DNA of 64,000 nt from Aptenodytes patagonicus (lineage: Eukaryota > Chordata > Aves > Sphenisciformes > Spheniscidae): the NCBI RefSeq assembly GCF_965638725.1, contig NC_134982.1, forward strand, positions 64,293,816 to 64,357,815. The letters are read 5' to 3'. The first letter of the stretch is position 1. Each line of letters starts with the position of its first letter. The notes under the pieces were generated by a model, which saw only the letters and a program-made list of their open reading frames with translations, did no database searches and was not told the DNA's origin. This document shows, piece after piece, positions 25,949 to 39,800 of the stretch. Made by a program: the position numbers and the translations under genes.

Positions 25949-26938
25949 ATGGCTGTTTTTGTTGTTGCTGGCGTATTCTACTCCCAGTTTCCAGGAGCTG
26001 GCAGTAGCGAGAACATCTGTGTGAGCTGTGACCAAGTAGATGATCTGGAGCTACCAGAGGAAGTAGAAAGGTTAAGGAGCACCAGGGAGTCTGAGAAAGA
26101 GAGATACTGGTGGAACCATGCTCTGCCCTCCGTGAGACAGAAACAGGAACATCCACCAGAAAAAACACAAGATCAAGGGGATCCTGTATCCTCCTCCCAC
26201 CAGGCAGAAGGCAGTTACTGAAAGGAAAGGAGTGAATGGCGGCAAGGCTATGCTCGGGGCAGCAGGTGAACACCCTCCTTGCCTACCTCGCCTTCCCAGG
26301 TGCCTCTATACAAAAAGTATGAGGCTCTGGATGTGGAAGGTCAGACAATTGATGATGAGGATGATGGTCCATCTACACCAGAGCTGTTGCCAAAGTCAGA
26401 AAGGCCTACCCCCTATATCATGACCACCTCCATGAGGAAAAAAAGATGGGTTATAGGTGTGGGTGACTCCCTTCTGAGGGAAACAGAGGGTCCAATATGC
26501 CGGTCAGACACGCCTCTTGGGGAAGTCTTCTGCCTCCCTGGGGCCCAGGTTAAGGACATCACTAGGAAACTTCCTAGCCTGGTACGGCCCTCAGACTATT
26601 ATGCATTATTGTTCTTCCATGTGGGTGGCAATGAAGCTGCAACCCTTCCCAAGGGGGACTTCAGGGCCTTGGGATGGTTGGTAAGGCAATGTGGAGCACA
26701 GGTAATTTTTAGTTCTATCCTTCCAGTTGCAAGCAGCGCTATTAGAAGAAACAGATAGACTCAGTCTATTAATACATGGCTCCGTCACCACCAGAATTTT
26801 GGGTTTTTCGATAATAGGATGGTCTACACGACACCAGGCCTGCTGGCATCAGATGGGATTCATCTTTCTCAAAGAGGAAAGAGGGTCTTTGCTCACAAGC
26901 TAGAGGGGCTGATTGACAGAGCTTTAAACCAGACTTGA
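25949..26938 (+). pseudogene. CR1 ORF1 relic: N-terminal zinc/coiled-coil segment plus SGNH esterase domain
   Basis: The first piece (25949-26221) reads MAVFVVAGVFYSQFPGAGSS, then a Cys-containing segment (ICVSCDQVDD) and a charged helix. A frameshift near 26222-26279 leads to the second piece, which holds SGNH motifs: GDS at 26462-26470, VGGNE at 26621-26635, and after an in-frame TAG (26756-26758) DGIHLS with Asp at 26852-26854 and His at 26861-26863. Esterase and PHD-like domains in CR1 ORF1 are known; a role in membrane or nucleic-acid handling is proposed but unproven. One frameshift and at least one stop make this copy non-functional. Confidence 0.85.
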
Positions 26939-27189
26939 AGGGGGAAGGAGATAACATCAGGCTCACCTGTGACAAGCCGTGGGAAGACATGCCAAGGTTA
27001 GAGGGACAGGGTGCTAGCGAGGGCCCTCAGCCTGCTGCTCTGCAATGTGCTGGGTACACTGGAGCACACCTGAAGTCCTACAGAGACGAGCCAGGGGCTC
27101 CTGAGGTAATAGGAGCCAACAGGGAAACACCAGTGAAATACCTCAAAGGAATTAAGGTGTGTTCCTCTAAAAAGGTGACACAGACAACA

Positions 27190-29698
27190 GCCCAGCTGAA
27201 GTGCCCCTACAACAATGCATGCAGCATGGGCAACAAACAGGAGGAGTTGGAAGTCACCATGCTGCTGGAAAGCTACAACCTAGTTGCCATTACTGAAACT
27301 TAGTGGGATGAATCCCATGACTGGCGCGCTGCTATCGATGGCTACAAGCTGTTCAGAAGGGATGAGCGAGGAAGGAGGGGTGGTGGGGTTGCCCTCTATG
27401 TCAAGAAATAGATTGTGAAGAGCTGTCTCAAGAATAGCCATGAGCAGGTTGAAAGCTTATGGGTAAGAATTAGAGACTGAGCCAACAAAGGGAACCTTGT
27501 GGTCAAAGTTTACTATAAGCCACCCAATCAAGAGGAGCCTATTGACGAAGCCTTCTTACTCCAGCTACAAAAGGCATTATGCTCGCAGGCTCTCATCCTG
27601 CTTGGGGACTTCAACTACCCCGACATCTGCTGGAAGAGTAGCATGGCGAGCTGTAGGCAATGCAGGAGACTCCTGGAGTGCATTGAGGATAATTTCTTAG
27701 GCCAGATAATAGACAGGCCTACCAGAGGGGATGTGTTCCTGGACCTGTTGGTCACCAATGCAAGTAGCTAACCAGAGACATCAAGATTGGAGGCCGCCTG
27801 TGCTGCAGTGATCATACACTGGTGGAGTTTGCAGTCCTGAGGGATATGGGACAGGCGAAGAGTAAAGTCAGGACCCTGAATTTTAGGAAAGCAATTTTCC
27901 AGCTGTTCAAGGAATTAGTCAATGGAACCCCCTGGGAAACTGCCCTCAGGGACAAGGGAGCAAAACAGAGCTGGCAGATCTTAAAGGACACTTTCCATAA
28001 AGTGCAAGAGCTCACGATCCCCATGTGTAAGAAATCAGGAAAGGAAGGCAAGACAGCAGCATGGATGAGTCAAGACCTGCTGGTCAAACTAAAGGGCCAG
28101 AAGGAAATGCACAGGCAGTGGAAGCAGGGACAGGTATCCTCAAAAGAGTATAGGGACGTTGCCTGGTTGTGTAGGGATAGGGTCAGGAAGGCCAAGGAGC
28201 TGTACTTGGCAAGGGATGCAAAGAATAATAAGAAGGGCTTCTACAGGTATATCAGCCAGAAAAGGAAGGTCAAAAAAAGCATAACCCCTGCTGATGAACA
28301 CGACTGGCAAACTGGTAACAACAGACAAGGAGAAGGCTGAGGTACTCAATGACTTTTTTGCCTCAGTCTTCACTGGCAATCTCTCTTCCCACACCTCTCG
28401 AGTGGATGGACCTCAAGGCAGGGACTGGGGGAGCAAAGTCCCTCCCACTGTAAGAGAAAATCAGGTTTGAGACCACCTGAGGAAGATGAACATACATAAG
28501 TCTATGGGACCTGACAAGATGCATCCAGAGTCCTGAGGGAATTTGCTGATGAATTTGCCAAGCCACTCTCCATGATATTTGAAAAGACATGGCAGTCAGA
28601 TGAAGTCCCTGGTGAGTAGAAAAAGGGAAACATTGCACCCATTTTTTAAAAGGGTAGAAAGGAGGACCCTGGGAACTACCAACCTGTCAGCCTCACCTCT
28701 GTGCCTGGGAAGATCATGAAACAGATCCTCCTAGAAGCTATGGTAAGGCATATGGAGGTCAGGGAGGTGATTTCAGACAGCCAGCATGGCTTCACCAAGG
28801 GCAAGTCTTGCCTGAGCAAACTAGTGGCCTTCCATGATGGAGTGACTACATCAGTGGACATGGGAAGGGCTACAGATGTCGTCTTTCTGGACCTTTGTAA
28901 GGCCTTTGACACCGTTCCCCACAACATCCTTCTCTCTAAATTGGAGAGATACAGATTTGATGGATGGACTATTCGGTGGATAAGGAATTGGCTGGATGGT
29001 TCAACAAGGCCAAGTGCAAGGTCCTGCACCTCTGTCGGGCAATTCCCCGGTATCAATACAGGCTGGGGGATGAAGGGATTGAGAGCAGCCCTGCCAAGAA
29101 GGACTTGGGGGTACTGGTGGATGAAAAGCTGGACATGAGCCAGCAATGAGCGCTTGCAGCCCAGAAGGCCAATGGTATCCTGGGCTGCATCAAAAGAAGC
29201 ATGGCCAGCAGGTCGAGGGAGGTGATTCTGCCCCTCTCCCCCTCACTCTGCTCTGGTGAGACCCCACCTGGAGTCCTGCGTCCAGCTCTGGAGCCCTCAG
29301 CATAAGAAAGACGCAACCTGTTGGAGCAGGTCCAGAAGAGGGCCACAAAAATGATCAGGGGGATGGAACACCTCTCCTATGGAGAAAGGCTGAGAGAGTT
29401 GGAGTTGTTCAGCCTGGAGAAGAGAAGGCTTTGGGGAGACCTTATTGCGGCCTTTCAATACTTAAAGGGGGCTTATAAGAAAGATGGGGACAGGCTTTTT
29501 AGCAGGGCCTGTTGTGACAGGACAAGGGGGAATGGCTTTAAACTAAAAGAGGGTAGAGTCAGACTAGATATAAGGAAGAAATTTTTTACGCTGAGGGTGG
29601 TGAAACACTGGCACAGGTTGCCCAGAGAGGTGGTGGATGCCCCATCCCTGGAAACATTCAAGGTCGGGTTGGACGGGGCTCTGAGCGACCTGATCTAG
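27190..29698 (+). pseudogene. CR1 ORF2 relic: endonuclease and reverse transcriptase with catalytic core deleted
   Basis: The endonuclease part starts near CPYNNACSMGNKQEELEV. It keeps ITET (the catalytic Glu region) and LLGDFNYPDICWKS, with TAG stops at 27301-27303 and near 27409. The reverse transcriptase part keeps [30 protein letters not shown] and the palm-A motif [17 protein letters not shown]. Near 29000 the sequence jumps from WIRNWLDG to (F)[10 protein letters not shown], deleting about 250 bp that normally include PQGS and the F-A-D-D motif, and shifting the frame. The C-terminal CR1 region is intact in frame from 29321 to the stop at 29696-29698. In life, ORF2 nicks target DNA and reverse-transcribes the element RNA. 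Confidence 0.9.
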
Positions 29699-30821
29699 TT
29701 GAAGATGCTCCTGCTCGTGGCAGGGGGGTTGGACTAGATGACCTTTAAAGGTCCCTTCCAACTGAAATCATTCTATGATTCTATGAAATAATTTCCCAGA
29801 AGTTTCCTGGGGTTTGCTGTTGTTGGGGGTCTCGGTACAAGAGGCTGCTCAGTAAACACTTTTATTTGTGTGGGAGGCCTGGGAGCTTGTCGGAGCTGCA
29901 GTGAGCAGTGTTGAAGTTTAGTCTTGCTGCTCTGAAATCAGGCAGTTGCCTTCATTTAACCCAGCATAAGACAACTGTGATACTGCCTTGCCCCTAACTT
30001 AGGGTGAATGATTCACTTTTATGAGACTAACACCGCTGGCAGCTCCTGGGCTCCAAGGGCACCTCCCCAGCCCTGCGAGAGCCGCTCCAGTCTTACAGGG
30101 CAACTACCTCACCATCCTTAGAGAGAGAGAAAAAAAATATTCCACATATTTTTCTTCACCTGCAGGACACTTCCCTCCCCTGGTCTGCTCGTGCAAGACA
30201 AATAATAAGCAAAAGCCAGAAACATAGCACTTCGTGCATGAGGCTTTTGATTTCTTAAGGCCAAGCAACATTTGTTTTTATGCTTACCACATTACACCTA
30301 CTTCACTACCATTGGTACATGCATTCCAAAACATCTTTCAAGAAACATACATCCCTCTGAAGACTTTCTGCTCCCCCTTCAAAATGTTATTGCTTAAAAG
30401 GCATTCCTTATTACCAGCCAGTACTTTATGTACAACAAACAAGCAAATAGTTTTACTACACACTAAGTTATGTTCATTTTTCCAGGAGCACCTAATGGCA
30501 AAGAAGCACAAAAGCATAGAAAACTGGAGGAAAATCCTTTTTTCCCCTGAAGGAAAAAAAATGCCTTGTGCTACACTTCTCAACACTGAAATCTTTTACC
30601 ACATAAAACCCATGAGTACATTTCAAAAGGACTTACTTTACCAAATGCAGCTGCTGAGGCACCTGAGCTGGTCCTCTCCCCAGGTTTGTCAGGGGCAGGG
30701 GTTGATGCAGACCAGCTCTAACCCCCCAACCTGCACCCCCCCCCGGCAGCTCCCTGCCAGGTGCTTGGCACTCAGGGGATCTCCACTCGGTGGATCTGTG
30801 CTATAATGAGCAAGACCATTA

Positions 30822-30848
30822 ATAAATAAATTATTAATAAATAAATAC
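30822..30848 (+). repeat. (TAAA)n-like AT-rich simple repeat
   Basis: Alternating TAATAAATAAAT units, forming an imperfect tandem in an AT-rich setting. Confidence 0.6.
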
Positions 30849-33800
30849 AGCAATAATTAAAGCTGCCTGGATTTTTATCTAAGACTTCTTTCTGCATTTT
30901 TGTTCCTGAAATTTTTTTTGCTTTGCTTTTTTCCCCTTGATTTTCTCCATTTCAGAGTCAAAAGAACTGCCTGATGAGCAGGCACCTATGCGCCCAACAT
31001 CTGGATGCTGCTCTCTGGGAGGCAGCGGCTGGCAGCAGGGCCACTGCTCTCCACCCAGGGGGGAACCCAGCATCATGGAGGGGAACTGCAAAAACCATCT
31101 GACGAGGCGAGGAACCACCAACAAGCTGATTAACGGCAGGCGTAAGATGGGCCACAATGCTGCAGCTGCACACAGCCACAAGGTCCCCTGGCAATGATTA
31201 AGCTGCTGCTTGTGGCACGAGGAATTGCCTCCTTTTATTAGCTTTGAAGGTAACTTTTTATTGGTGGCACTCACTGCTCACCAGCTCTCGGGCTGGGGGA
31301 GGTGGTGAGTGGCTCATCACCACACCTGGCCTGGGCCACCCCTGATCCTGCAGCCCCACAGCAGCCCTCTTCTAAGCCAAAGGGGTCTGGCTTCCTCACC
31401 CACATCCCGGCTGGGAGGTTTCATGGGAAGAGCAATCTTAACTGCATTTTTTTCATAAAAACTCTGCTGACTGAAATACGGCTGCCACTCAGTGGATTGA
31501 GCCATTTGATTTGACATTTAAATGTAAAAATCTCTTACTGCGAAGTGATTTAACACTCCACTGAAACGCCACTGTTACAACATTATTTTCATTATGTTCA
31601 GAGCAAGGAAAATTTAAAGAGTTGTCTGTCCAACCAACCCATTCCCAGAAACTTAACAAGGCCTGTGGACACCTCTGGGTAAAAATCCTGGAGCTGCTGC
31701 TGGCGCTGGCAGCATTGCCTGTGCTTCTCCCTTCTGCTTCACATCTGTCCGGGAGCAGCTGGGAGCAGAAGTGAGGGGGACAGATGTGCATGGGGGGCTG
31801 CAGCACACCCTGGGCAGCTGCACCCCACCCCCTGCTCTCTGCCTTTCCCGGGGACATGCTAAAGGGGTAGCTCTTCTGCGAGCTGGTTGGAGAGAAATGT
31901 TTCAGTGTGGGAAAAACAGCTGTTTGGGAAAGAAAAAGAGATAGTGGAACAGCAGAGGAAAAGCTGAGAAAACAGGAGGCCCCCAAAAAATCTCATGACT
32001 AGACACAACATAGGAAGAGTGAAGGAAGAAATCAGTACTTGATTGAAGAAAAATCCAAAATAATAAACAGATAGTGCAGTAGTTGCCAAAACAACAGATT
32101 AAAACAATGCTTTCCTCTCTGCCTTTATGGCAGCACTGGTCCAATGACTGTCCACTTACCCACAGCTGAGGATAATATATTTTATATGAGGATTAATATG
32201 ACGATTATATTTTGCTCCTTTTTACTATTTATGAAAAAAAATATACTATATCCACCCAAAACTAATAAGACCTACTTTTCAAATCCAGAATGCATTTTCA
32301 GGGACCTTATAAGGAAATCCAATATTGAAAACTGCTGCACTGTACAGTATAGTGGAAAGATGGGAAGGATAGAGGACAGTGAAAGACAAATAATATACCC
32401 ATGTTCCCACTATCTTATGTCTTCTGTTTTTCCTGAGAGATCACTTCCGCTCTCAAAAAATACTTTCACCTCATACATGTCTGAGTGCTCAGAAACATGA
32501 TAATAAAAGGGTTAATAGAAAGCATTTAACTTCCTGCCACTTTTACAAGAGATGTAATAGGTATGTGCTGTCTATCTTTCATTTTCATTGCCTGCAGCAA
32601 AAACGTTTCACACGTTTCAGCACAATGATTTCTTCCTTTTCTTGATGGTGCTCACCACAGGACTGTTTCTGATAAGGACAGTATGATCTCTCTTCTACAC
32701 CTGCAGAGACTTATTTGTCTAGTACATAAATACACAGGGTATTGCCTGGGCATAATATGCCAAAACAAACTAAGGATAAGCAGACTGAAATCAATACAGT
32801 TAATGCATGACTGAATTTGGTTCAATTTTTTTCATTTCATTACAAATATAAGAACAATTTATCTAAATTCTTTTTTAAGATTAACCAGACCAATGGCAAC
32901 AACAAAGTTGCAGCAAGCAAATAATAAAAATTTCGTATTTTCTTGCGCACTCTATTTAAAAAAATATATTATTTCATTTTACGCGGGAAAGCACTTCCAC
33001 ATATAAGTAGCAAAAAATGGGCATAGATGCCATGAACAGAACATTATAGTCACATGCAAAATAATAATAATATGAGAAAAGAGTATGCATTTGTTAAAGA
33101 TTACAGTTATATTTGATAAATATCACCATGAATCATTATATATACACATACACCTCTCACTGGATACAACATTTGGAAACTCATACCACTGCATGGGATG
33201 AATTTGATCACCCAATCATGTTTTTCAGATTCCATGAACTGTTTCTAAATTGCCTCATACCAAGGAGAAATTGTACTGCAGTTTGTTATGAGGGTTTTTT
33301 TCCCCCCCTAACCTTCTTGGTATTTCCTCCTAGGAATCACTGCCACAGCCTTTTACTTTTCTCTGGGATGTTAGGAGAAGGTGAATGGCAGACATAAAAA
33401 TCCATGGATGCAGAAAGGGCAACCGACTTTTAACCAAGATACTGAATTTTTGTGTTGAGCAACAGATAAAAGAAGGATATCTTCATGAACCTGGGCTTAA
33501 GCATCCTGTAACTGTGGACAAGATTCCATCACTACTTTTAATCTCAGATTTCCTTTTCTGAAAAAAATGTGGGAAAACAGGCTTACAGCAAAAGAAGGCC
33601 CAAAGAGAAGAGTATTTTGGTTTTAAAGCTATTTTGAGTGCACACCTTACAGTGACACATTCTTCAGTCTCCAGTTTTTGTTCTGGCTGATGTTACATTA
33701 TCTTCATGTATAATGCTAACAGGCTCCAGCAGTACCACATATCAAAACGCCTTTACAAAAACAAAGGAAGTAGAGACCACCCAAAACGTGCACATCCCTG

Positions 33801-36800
33801 GCAGCCCTGAGAGATGCACAGCTGGAGGACAGCACTTTCCCCATCTCACCCCGGTCCAATGGTGTAGATAGGCACCCCACTTCAATGTCTAAATGAAGCC
33901 GCTCTAGCCTAGGCTAACCTAGGGTTAAACAGTGGAGAGGAAGAGTAGCCACCCAACAGGGCTTTGGAAGCAGCTTCTTTCTCTCCACTGAACATGCAGG
34001 GAGCCTATGGAGAGGCCACCTATCTGACTTAGGAACCTCTACAGTCAGTTTCAAACGAGCAAACAGTAAGAGACCTGGTCCTTTATGAATTTTTCTGCTC
34101 ATCATTACAAAAAACATCCATACGAAAGTCCATTTGTTCAAGGAATTCCTCTTGCTAATACATAAATCAGTACCACAAAGCTGAGCTTGACCATTTTTTA
34201 AGCACTAAAGAACAAAAATGTCGAAGAACCAGAAAAGATCAGAGAGAAAACCCTGCTTTCTCTTTCCACTCCTTTCCCAGAGTGGTGGTTCTCTTTTAGG
34301 TGATGCTTAAAGATAATGTTGCAGAGGTTAATGCTCTGAAGAATTAATTTATGCATCTGTAAATGTATGCTTCTGAAATGATCTTGTCCTAAAGTAATTA
34401 GGAGGAAAATAGATATAAGGCATCTGCTCAAAAAGAAAGTATTCAGAAATTAAAAAAAAAAAAAAAATTTGGAACGATATTGAGTTCAAAATGGCTTTCA
34501 GGAACAAGTGACATGATTTGTCATAACGTTAGGCACAGATCTCAAAAGTCATTAACAGAATGTCATATATCTGTAAAAAGAAGCCTTTTTGATTGTTTGT
34601 TTGTGTGAAACTCTAGATGAACATGACCTGTCATGTCTTGTAGAAATGCTGGTATAGTCTACTACAACTCCTAGAGGACCAACACTGTGCTTTACGTGTT
34701 AAAGTAAGCCTCATTAGTCTCATTTTATGGCTGTGAAGGTGAAGATTATGATTTGCCCAGGAAAACATAGCTGAAAATCATTTTGAGCTAAAGGGGTGTC
34801 AAGGACTTCAGTCTGTGTCGCTATGCAGCAGTGCAGCATCCCTGCTCTTCAGACTACTTTGAAGCAGCGATGAATGTGATTTTCAACCGGGAGAAAGAAG
34901 GAACGGTTTCTTCTCTTTTGACACTCTTACAAGGTTATACTTGCCATATAGTATTTCCTTAAATGCAGACCCAATTAACCAGTCAGTACTTGAGTGATAG
35001 AAAGAAGAACAAAACAGAGGATGAAACATTTCGTCCCAGACAACAGGGAGAGCAGGAAAGGGTTATGTGCTCTCCCAGACCTAGGGAATGAAGAAAGGAG
35101 CTTATATCAAATAACTTGTTTTATACCCCTGACTTAACAAAGCAGTGAATATTTAAGTGTATGTGAATTTGTAAAGTAATTGCTACACACTTTGCAGATT
35201 TTCTAATTTTTTAATTCCTTAAAACGTTTCCATTCTGTTATGTCTAAAATGACTATGAAAACTGGCAAGTAAAAATAGTTCATGTATTGACAACTGAAAC
35301 CATGTCATTTAGAAAGCCTCTTTTACTGGCAACACATCACTCTTCTACACAGTATTAATATACATGACATTGTCAATGATGCAAAAGAGAAAAAAAGGAA
35401 ACAAAAGTACAGCATCAATTTAAATCTCCCTACACTGTAACATGGAATAGGATCAAACTGTCAGACAGCAACTGACCGCTGCAAAGAGCTCTCAGCCTGG
35501 AGTACATCAGCTAGAGCAGCATGAAATTGGATCAAGCTGTTTAGCTGGAAAAAAGAAAAAAAAAAAGAAGAATCAGTGTCTATGCAGATCCAATTTACAA
35601 ACACTAGCCCAGGGTAAACCCTGCTGTAAACACCATAAATTCAAAGTTAACAGGAGATTAATTTAGTCCAAACTGTGTTATGAAAGAGCTGAAATACATT
35701 AGAGTGGAGACGGAAAAATCCCATTGTTGTGAGCAATCCTAGTACAAGGCAGGACCAAAAGGGAGGTATGGACTGCTAGTTCCTCCAAGCAACAAAGATC
35801 CTGTGGGTGGAAAGGAGATTCACCAGGTCAAACAGGAATGCATGCTGAGGCATAAACTGCAGCGTGAGCACTGGGGAGCAGGGGAACCTAACCACTCACC
35901 GACCCCATGGACCGTTTCTGAGCACACTGTTTGACAGCAAGATTTAAAACCAAAACCAAACAATATTGCTCAGTACCGTGTAACAAACCTCATTACCAAG
36001 TAGGTCTCATATTTCCATTCTTAATACTGTAATCAACATGCCAGAACTGCACAGAACAAATTCAAGCTTGTAGTTTCCTACATTCAAACGCAATTATATT
36101 CTTGTTTCAAGCGAATACTAAATTCATGCTTTATCACACATTCATTATGAACTACATTTTTCTCAGTCAAAGTATGCAAAAAGTTAGGATTTACCAGTGC
36201 CGAAGCATTAGTAAGGACCTTTTTGGGTCACTGTAGTAACTTATTCTGTTACCCTGATAGTAAAACAGGTAATAGAAACTTCCTTTCAAAGTTTACCATG
36301 CAGGAAAATGCAAATACCCCCAAATGTTTTCATGTTACATCATTGTGTTTAAAATGCTAATTTTCATACACAAAACAATTTTGAAAGAGTTTTCTTAGTT
36401 TCTTTCTATTCCTTCTGATGCTGTGCTTTCATAAATGTTTATGAATTGTGATGATGTGGCCTGTGGCCATTGAATGTTTTCCAGACGGGGATTCAGCACT
36501 AATTTCTGGTGCCTGTTGTTTAATTTGGTGCAGCAGTGGGTTTTATTCGCTGGCTTTGCAGGCAAACTGTGGAACTATTACATTGAGTTTCCAGCAGATT
36601 GTAAAAGCAGCTTGTCAAAGGGTATGTTGTGCATACGCCTGAGGTTTTGAAATCTCTTGAAGACCAAGTTTCACATGTGTGATCCATGGTTGCATGTTTG
36701 CTGTTCCATGGTTACCGTTTGCTGACAGAACTGCAAATCACAGATGGTAGTTCTTTCAGAGATTCATGAGAATTGGAATTTGATTTTGCTACTTAATTTA

Positions 36801-39800
36801 GATGACTTGGTAAATCATACAAATTAAAATACATTAAAGATTATTGGCCAAGTCACCTCCTTTAGAGGAAAACCCCAAATTCTCTGTGACTAATCCAGTC
36901 TTTGAGACACATACAGCTGGCAGACATTATCCTTACTTCAGAGGCAGAGGGACCAGGCAAAAGCAGGTTTGTCTGACACCCAATGCAATTATTGCCTATT
37001 ATTAGTCTTGGTATTAAGGCAAATACATAGAAAAAACTATCCAATAAGTAGAGAAATCAAGACAATACCCGATTTTGCCCTCTGTCTCCCATAAATTTCA
37101 GTTTCAGGATCTTGCTGCTACTCAGATGAATAGAGCCCCTTGTGATAAATATGGAAGTGACAGTGTTGTGGAATAAACACATATGTAAAACACATTTCAA
37201 AAATACAGCAAGATGAAGTTATCCAACATATGTTCTAATTGTCAATTAAATATTTACATATACAAGTTACAAGTGCATTCATGTAGACTGACACTTAGGT
37301 ATACATTCTAGCCATAAAAGTTTAAACAAGAATACGTCTACTGTATCTTGAGATTTAATACAAATAAAATAGTTGCTGTCTGAAATTGTACTGTACTCAT
37401 TTTTAATTTAAAATATAAAATTTAATATATGCACTGGTGAGAAAAATTTGAGACTATGGTCAATAAAAAATCGCAGATATTCTAAGGGCTATCATGCACA
37501 TACACATATATATAATTAGCAATGAAAGTTTATTAGGGATATTTATTCTACTGAAGTTGACAAGAGCATACATTTAAGTGAATGAGCCATCTGTTTCCAC
37601 TGCTCTGTCATCTTAATGTTGACATTTTACTTTTCTTTCCTGTGTACATACATGCACAGATGCACACTGTACATTAGTAATAGTGCAAGCAGATGCTGTG
37701 ACTTACTTGCACTTGTAAAAACGTAATAGATTGCATTTAGTTATTCTGAAATTACATCGTCCACACAGCCATCACAGAATTGCACGAGTTTTTAAACACA
37801 CAAATCTAAACACTAATCCATCTATCTATTTAATGACTCCAAAACAATACGGCTTATGCCTCCTTGCTGATATTACAGCATAGCACTGAGACAAAAACAA
37901 CTTTTTTGGCTTTAAATACTCTTGGAAGGGCACAAATGTTCCTGACTAGAAATCACAAAACAGGCTGTTGGCTCAAATCCTTTTCTGAGCATCAGAGAGC
38001 AAAAACTTCTCCTTCCTTCTATCCATTTGGGAATAAGGCAAAGCCCTGTTGCTCCACGTGAGCCACCTCCAACGGAACCTGCAGATTGCTGTTGCACAGG
38101 CAGCGCTCAGCAGAGAGGCAGCGTGGGCAGAAGGGCTGCAAAGACCTTGGTGAATATCCTCCTGGTGGATCATGATCGTACGGCTGCACCCATGATCATA
38201 TGGTCTCCCACACTGTGCTCCATAAATCCTTCCTTGTCTCCTCAAATAAGTGCTTGGTGATTCTCAAACACATTCGGGGCATGGTTTGGACAGTATAAAA
38301 GCAGTACATTGCGATTACCTGTTAGAGCATATTATCCCATAATGATGCACACTAAGCTCCTGGTAGCTACATGCGGCAATAAAGGCCTCCTTTGAGGATC
38401 TTTGTGCACAAACCATCTGCTTCCAGATACCAAAGAAAAGAAGTATGCTAGGGGGACTAAGCCAGAAGTCCCAACTCAGGCAGCTCTCCTTAAAACAGTA
38501 TGACTTAAACCAGGCTTAAAACAGAACAGACTTAAGAATTAAAACAGTGTGACTTTTGAAATAAAATATTTTGCAAGACAAAATGCAGCAGCCAATAAGT
38601 GTAAAGTGCACTAGTGTGAAGTGCCAGAGAGACTTCCGTCTCCAGCACCAAGATGCCTTCTCGTATAATAGTGCCTCTGCAATGCTACCTGTCAAACTCC
38701 ATAAAGCCTCTGCCTTGTCCTCCTTCACATCCTTCCTGAAAACTGCCAAGATGACTCTACCGCTCTGTGATACGATAATGCGGAGACAGCTGGCAAGCAA
38801 ATACTGCCCATTTTTATGTAAAACATGTTTATTTTGCAGGCATTTCAGTCTCCCATAGTCCATCCACTCTTGCTGCACAGTTCTTGCCTAATGTTTTGTG
38901 TAATCCTACATTAGTTTATACAAGCATTTAGGAGATGAAATGTTTTTATTTCCTGAAAGTACTGCTTATAATGATCCCTAATGCTTTATCAAGTGTTCTA
39001 GCATTTACCAGGTCAAAATTATAAAAGCCACAATCTAAAATTTTATGAGTAGCTAAAGAAAACAAATGGCATATGCCTTGAGTTAGTGGCAAATAAATGC
39101 TTTTAGAAGAACTGATATGCTTCTGCGTTGAATAATACCGCTGTGAAGAAAAATTTAAATATATTTAATATGACTTTAGTTCACTGACTTCAATGGGAAT
39201 ATTGCCTGAAAAGGAGCCACAAAACTGGTAGTGACATTGTTATTTTAACTTCTGGAAAATTACCAAGCTTTTCTTTTTCCCTTCCACACTGCAATCTGTA
39301 TTTTATTACTGAGGGACAGCTTTTAATCTCCTCCTGCTTCCCCACTTTGAACTATAAATCACTACCCAGTTATATTAGATAGATTCTCAGAAAAAAGCTA
39401 ATAATGATAGTGGTCATGGTTAAGAAAACATAATAAGCCCATGATGAAGACATTTAAAGGCTGGAAGGCTAACACTTGAGCATCTAATACTATCCTCCCT
39501 TCATTAGTTTTTTAAGTAGCAGAGAAAAGAATGCAAATGTTTGTAGGCATGTAAGTGTCTGTGCAATGAATATGTATTTTAGGATTTCAAGCTGAACTTT
39601 CACAACATCTTTCAGCAAGTTTTACCATTCTAAGTCATACTCTGATGTTTGCAAAATTAGTCATCACCTCATACATCAATTTGTCATACATACGGAGGAT
39701 AAGAGACTCACTGATTTAAGGAAACAGACAAAGGCTCAGCAACTTTTTTACTCTCACTGCTCCATCTCAGGAAAAAAAAAAAAGTAATTTTCCTCTGAAT

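Larger units (their letters stand above)
25855..29789 (+). mobile_element. Long, near full-length but decayed CR1 LINE
   Basis: Contains, in order, a 5' segment, ORF1 (zinc-binding N-terminus and SGNH esterase), ORF2 (apurinic-type endonuclease, linker, reverse transcriptase, C-terminal CR1 region) and a short 3' UTR ending in attctatgattctatg at 29771-29786. At about 3.9 kb it is unusually complete, because most CR1 copies keep only the last few hundred bases. The left boundary is approximate: CR1-like sequence is clear from about 25860. Both ORFs carry stops and frameshifts, and the RT core is deleted, so the copy is dead. Confidence 0.93.
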
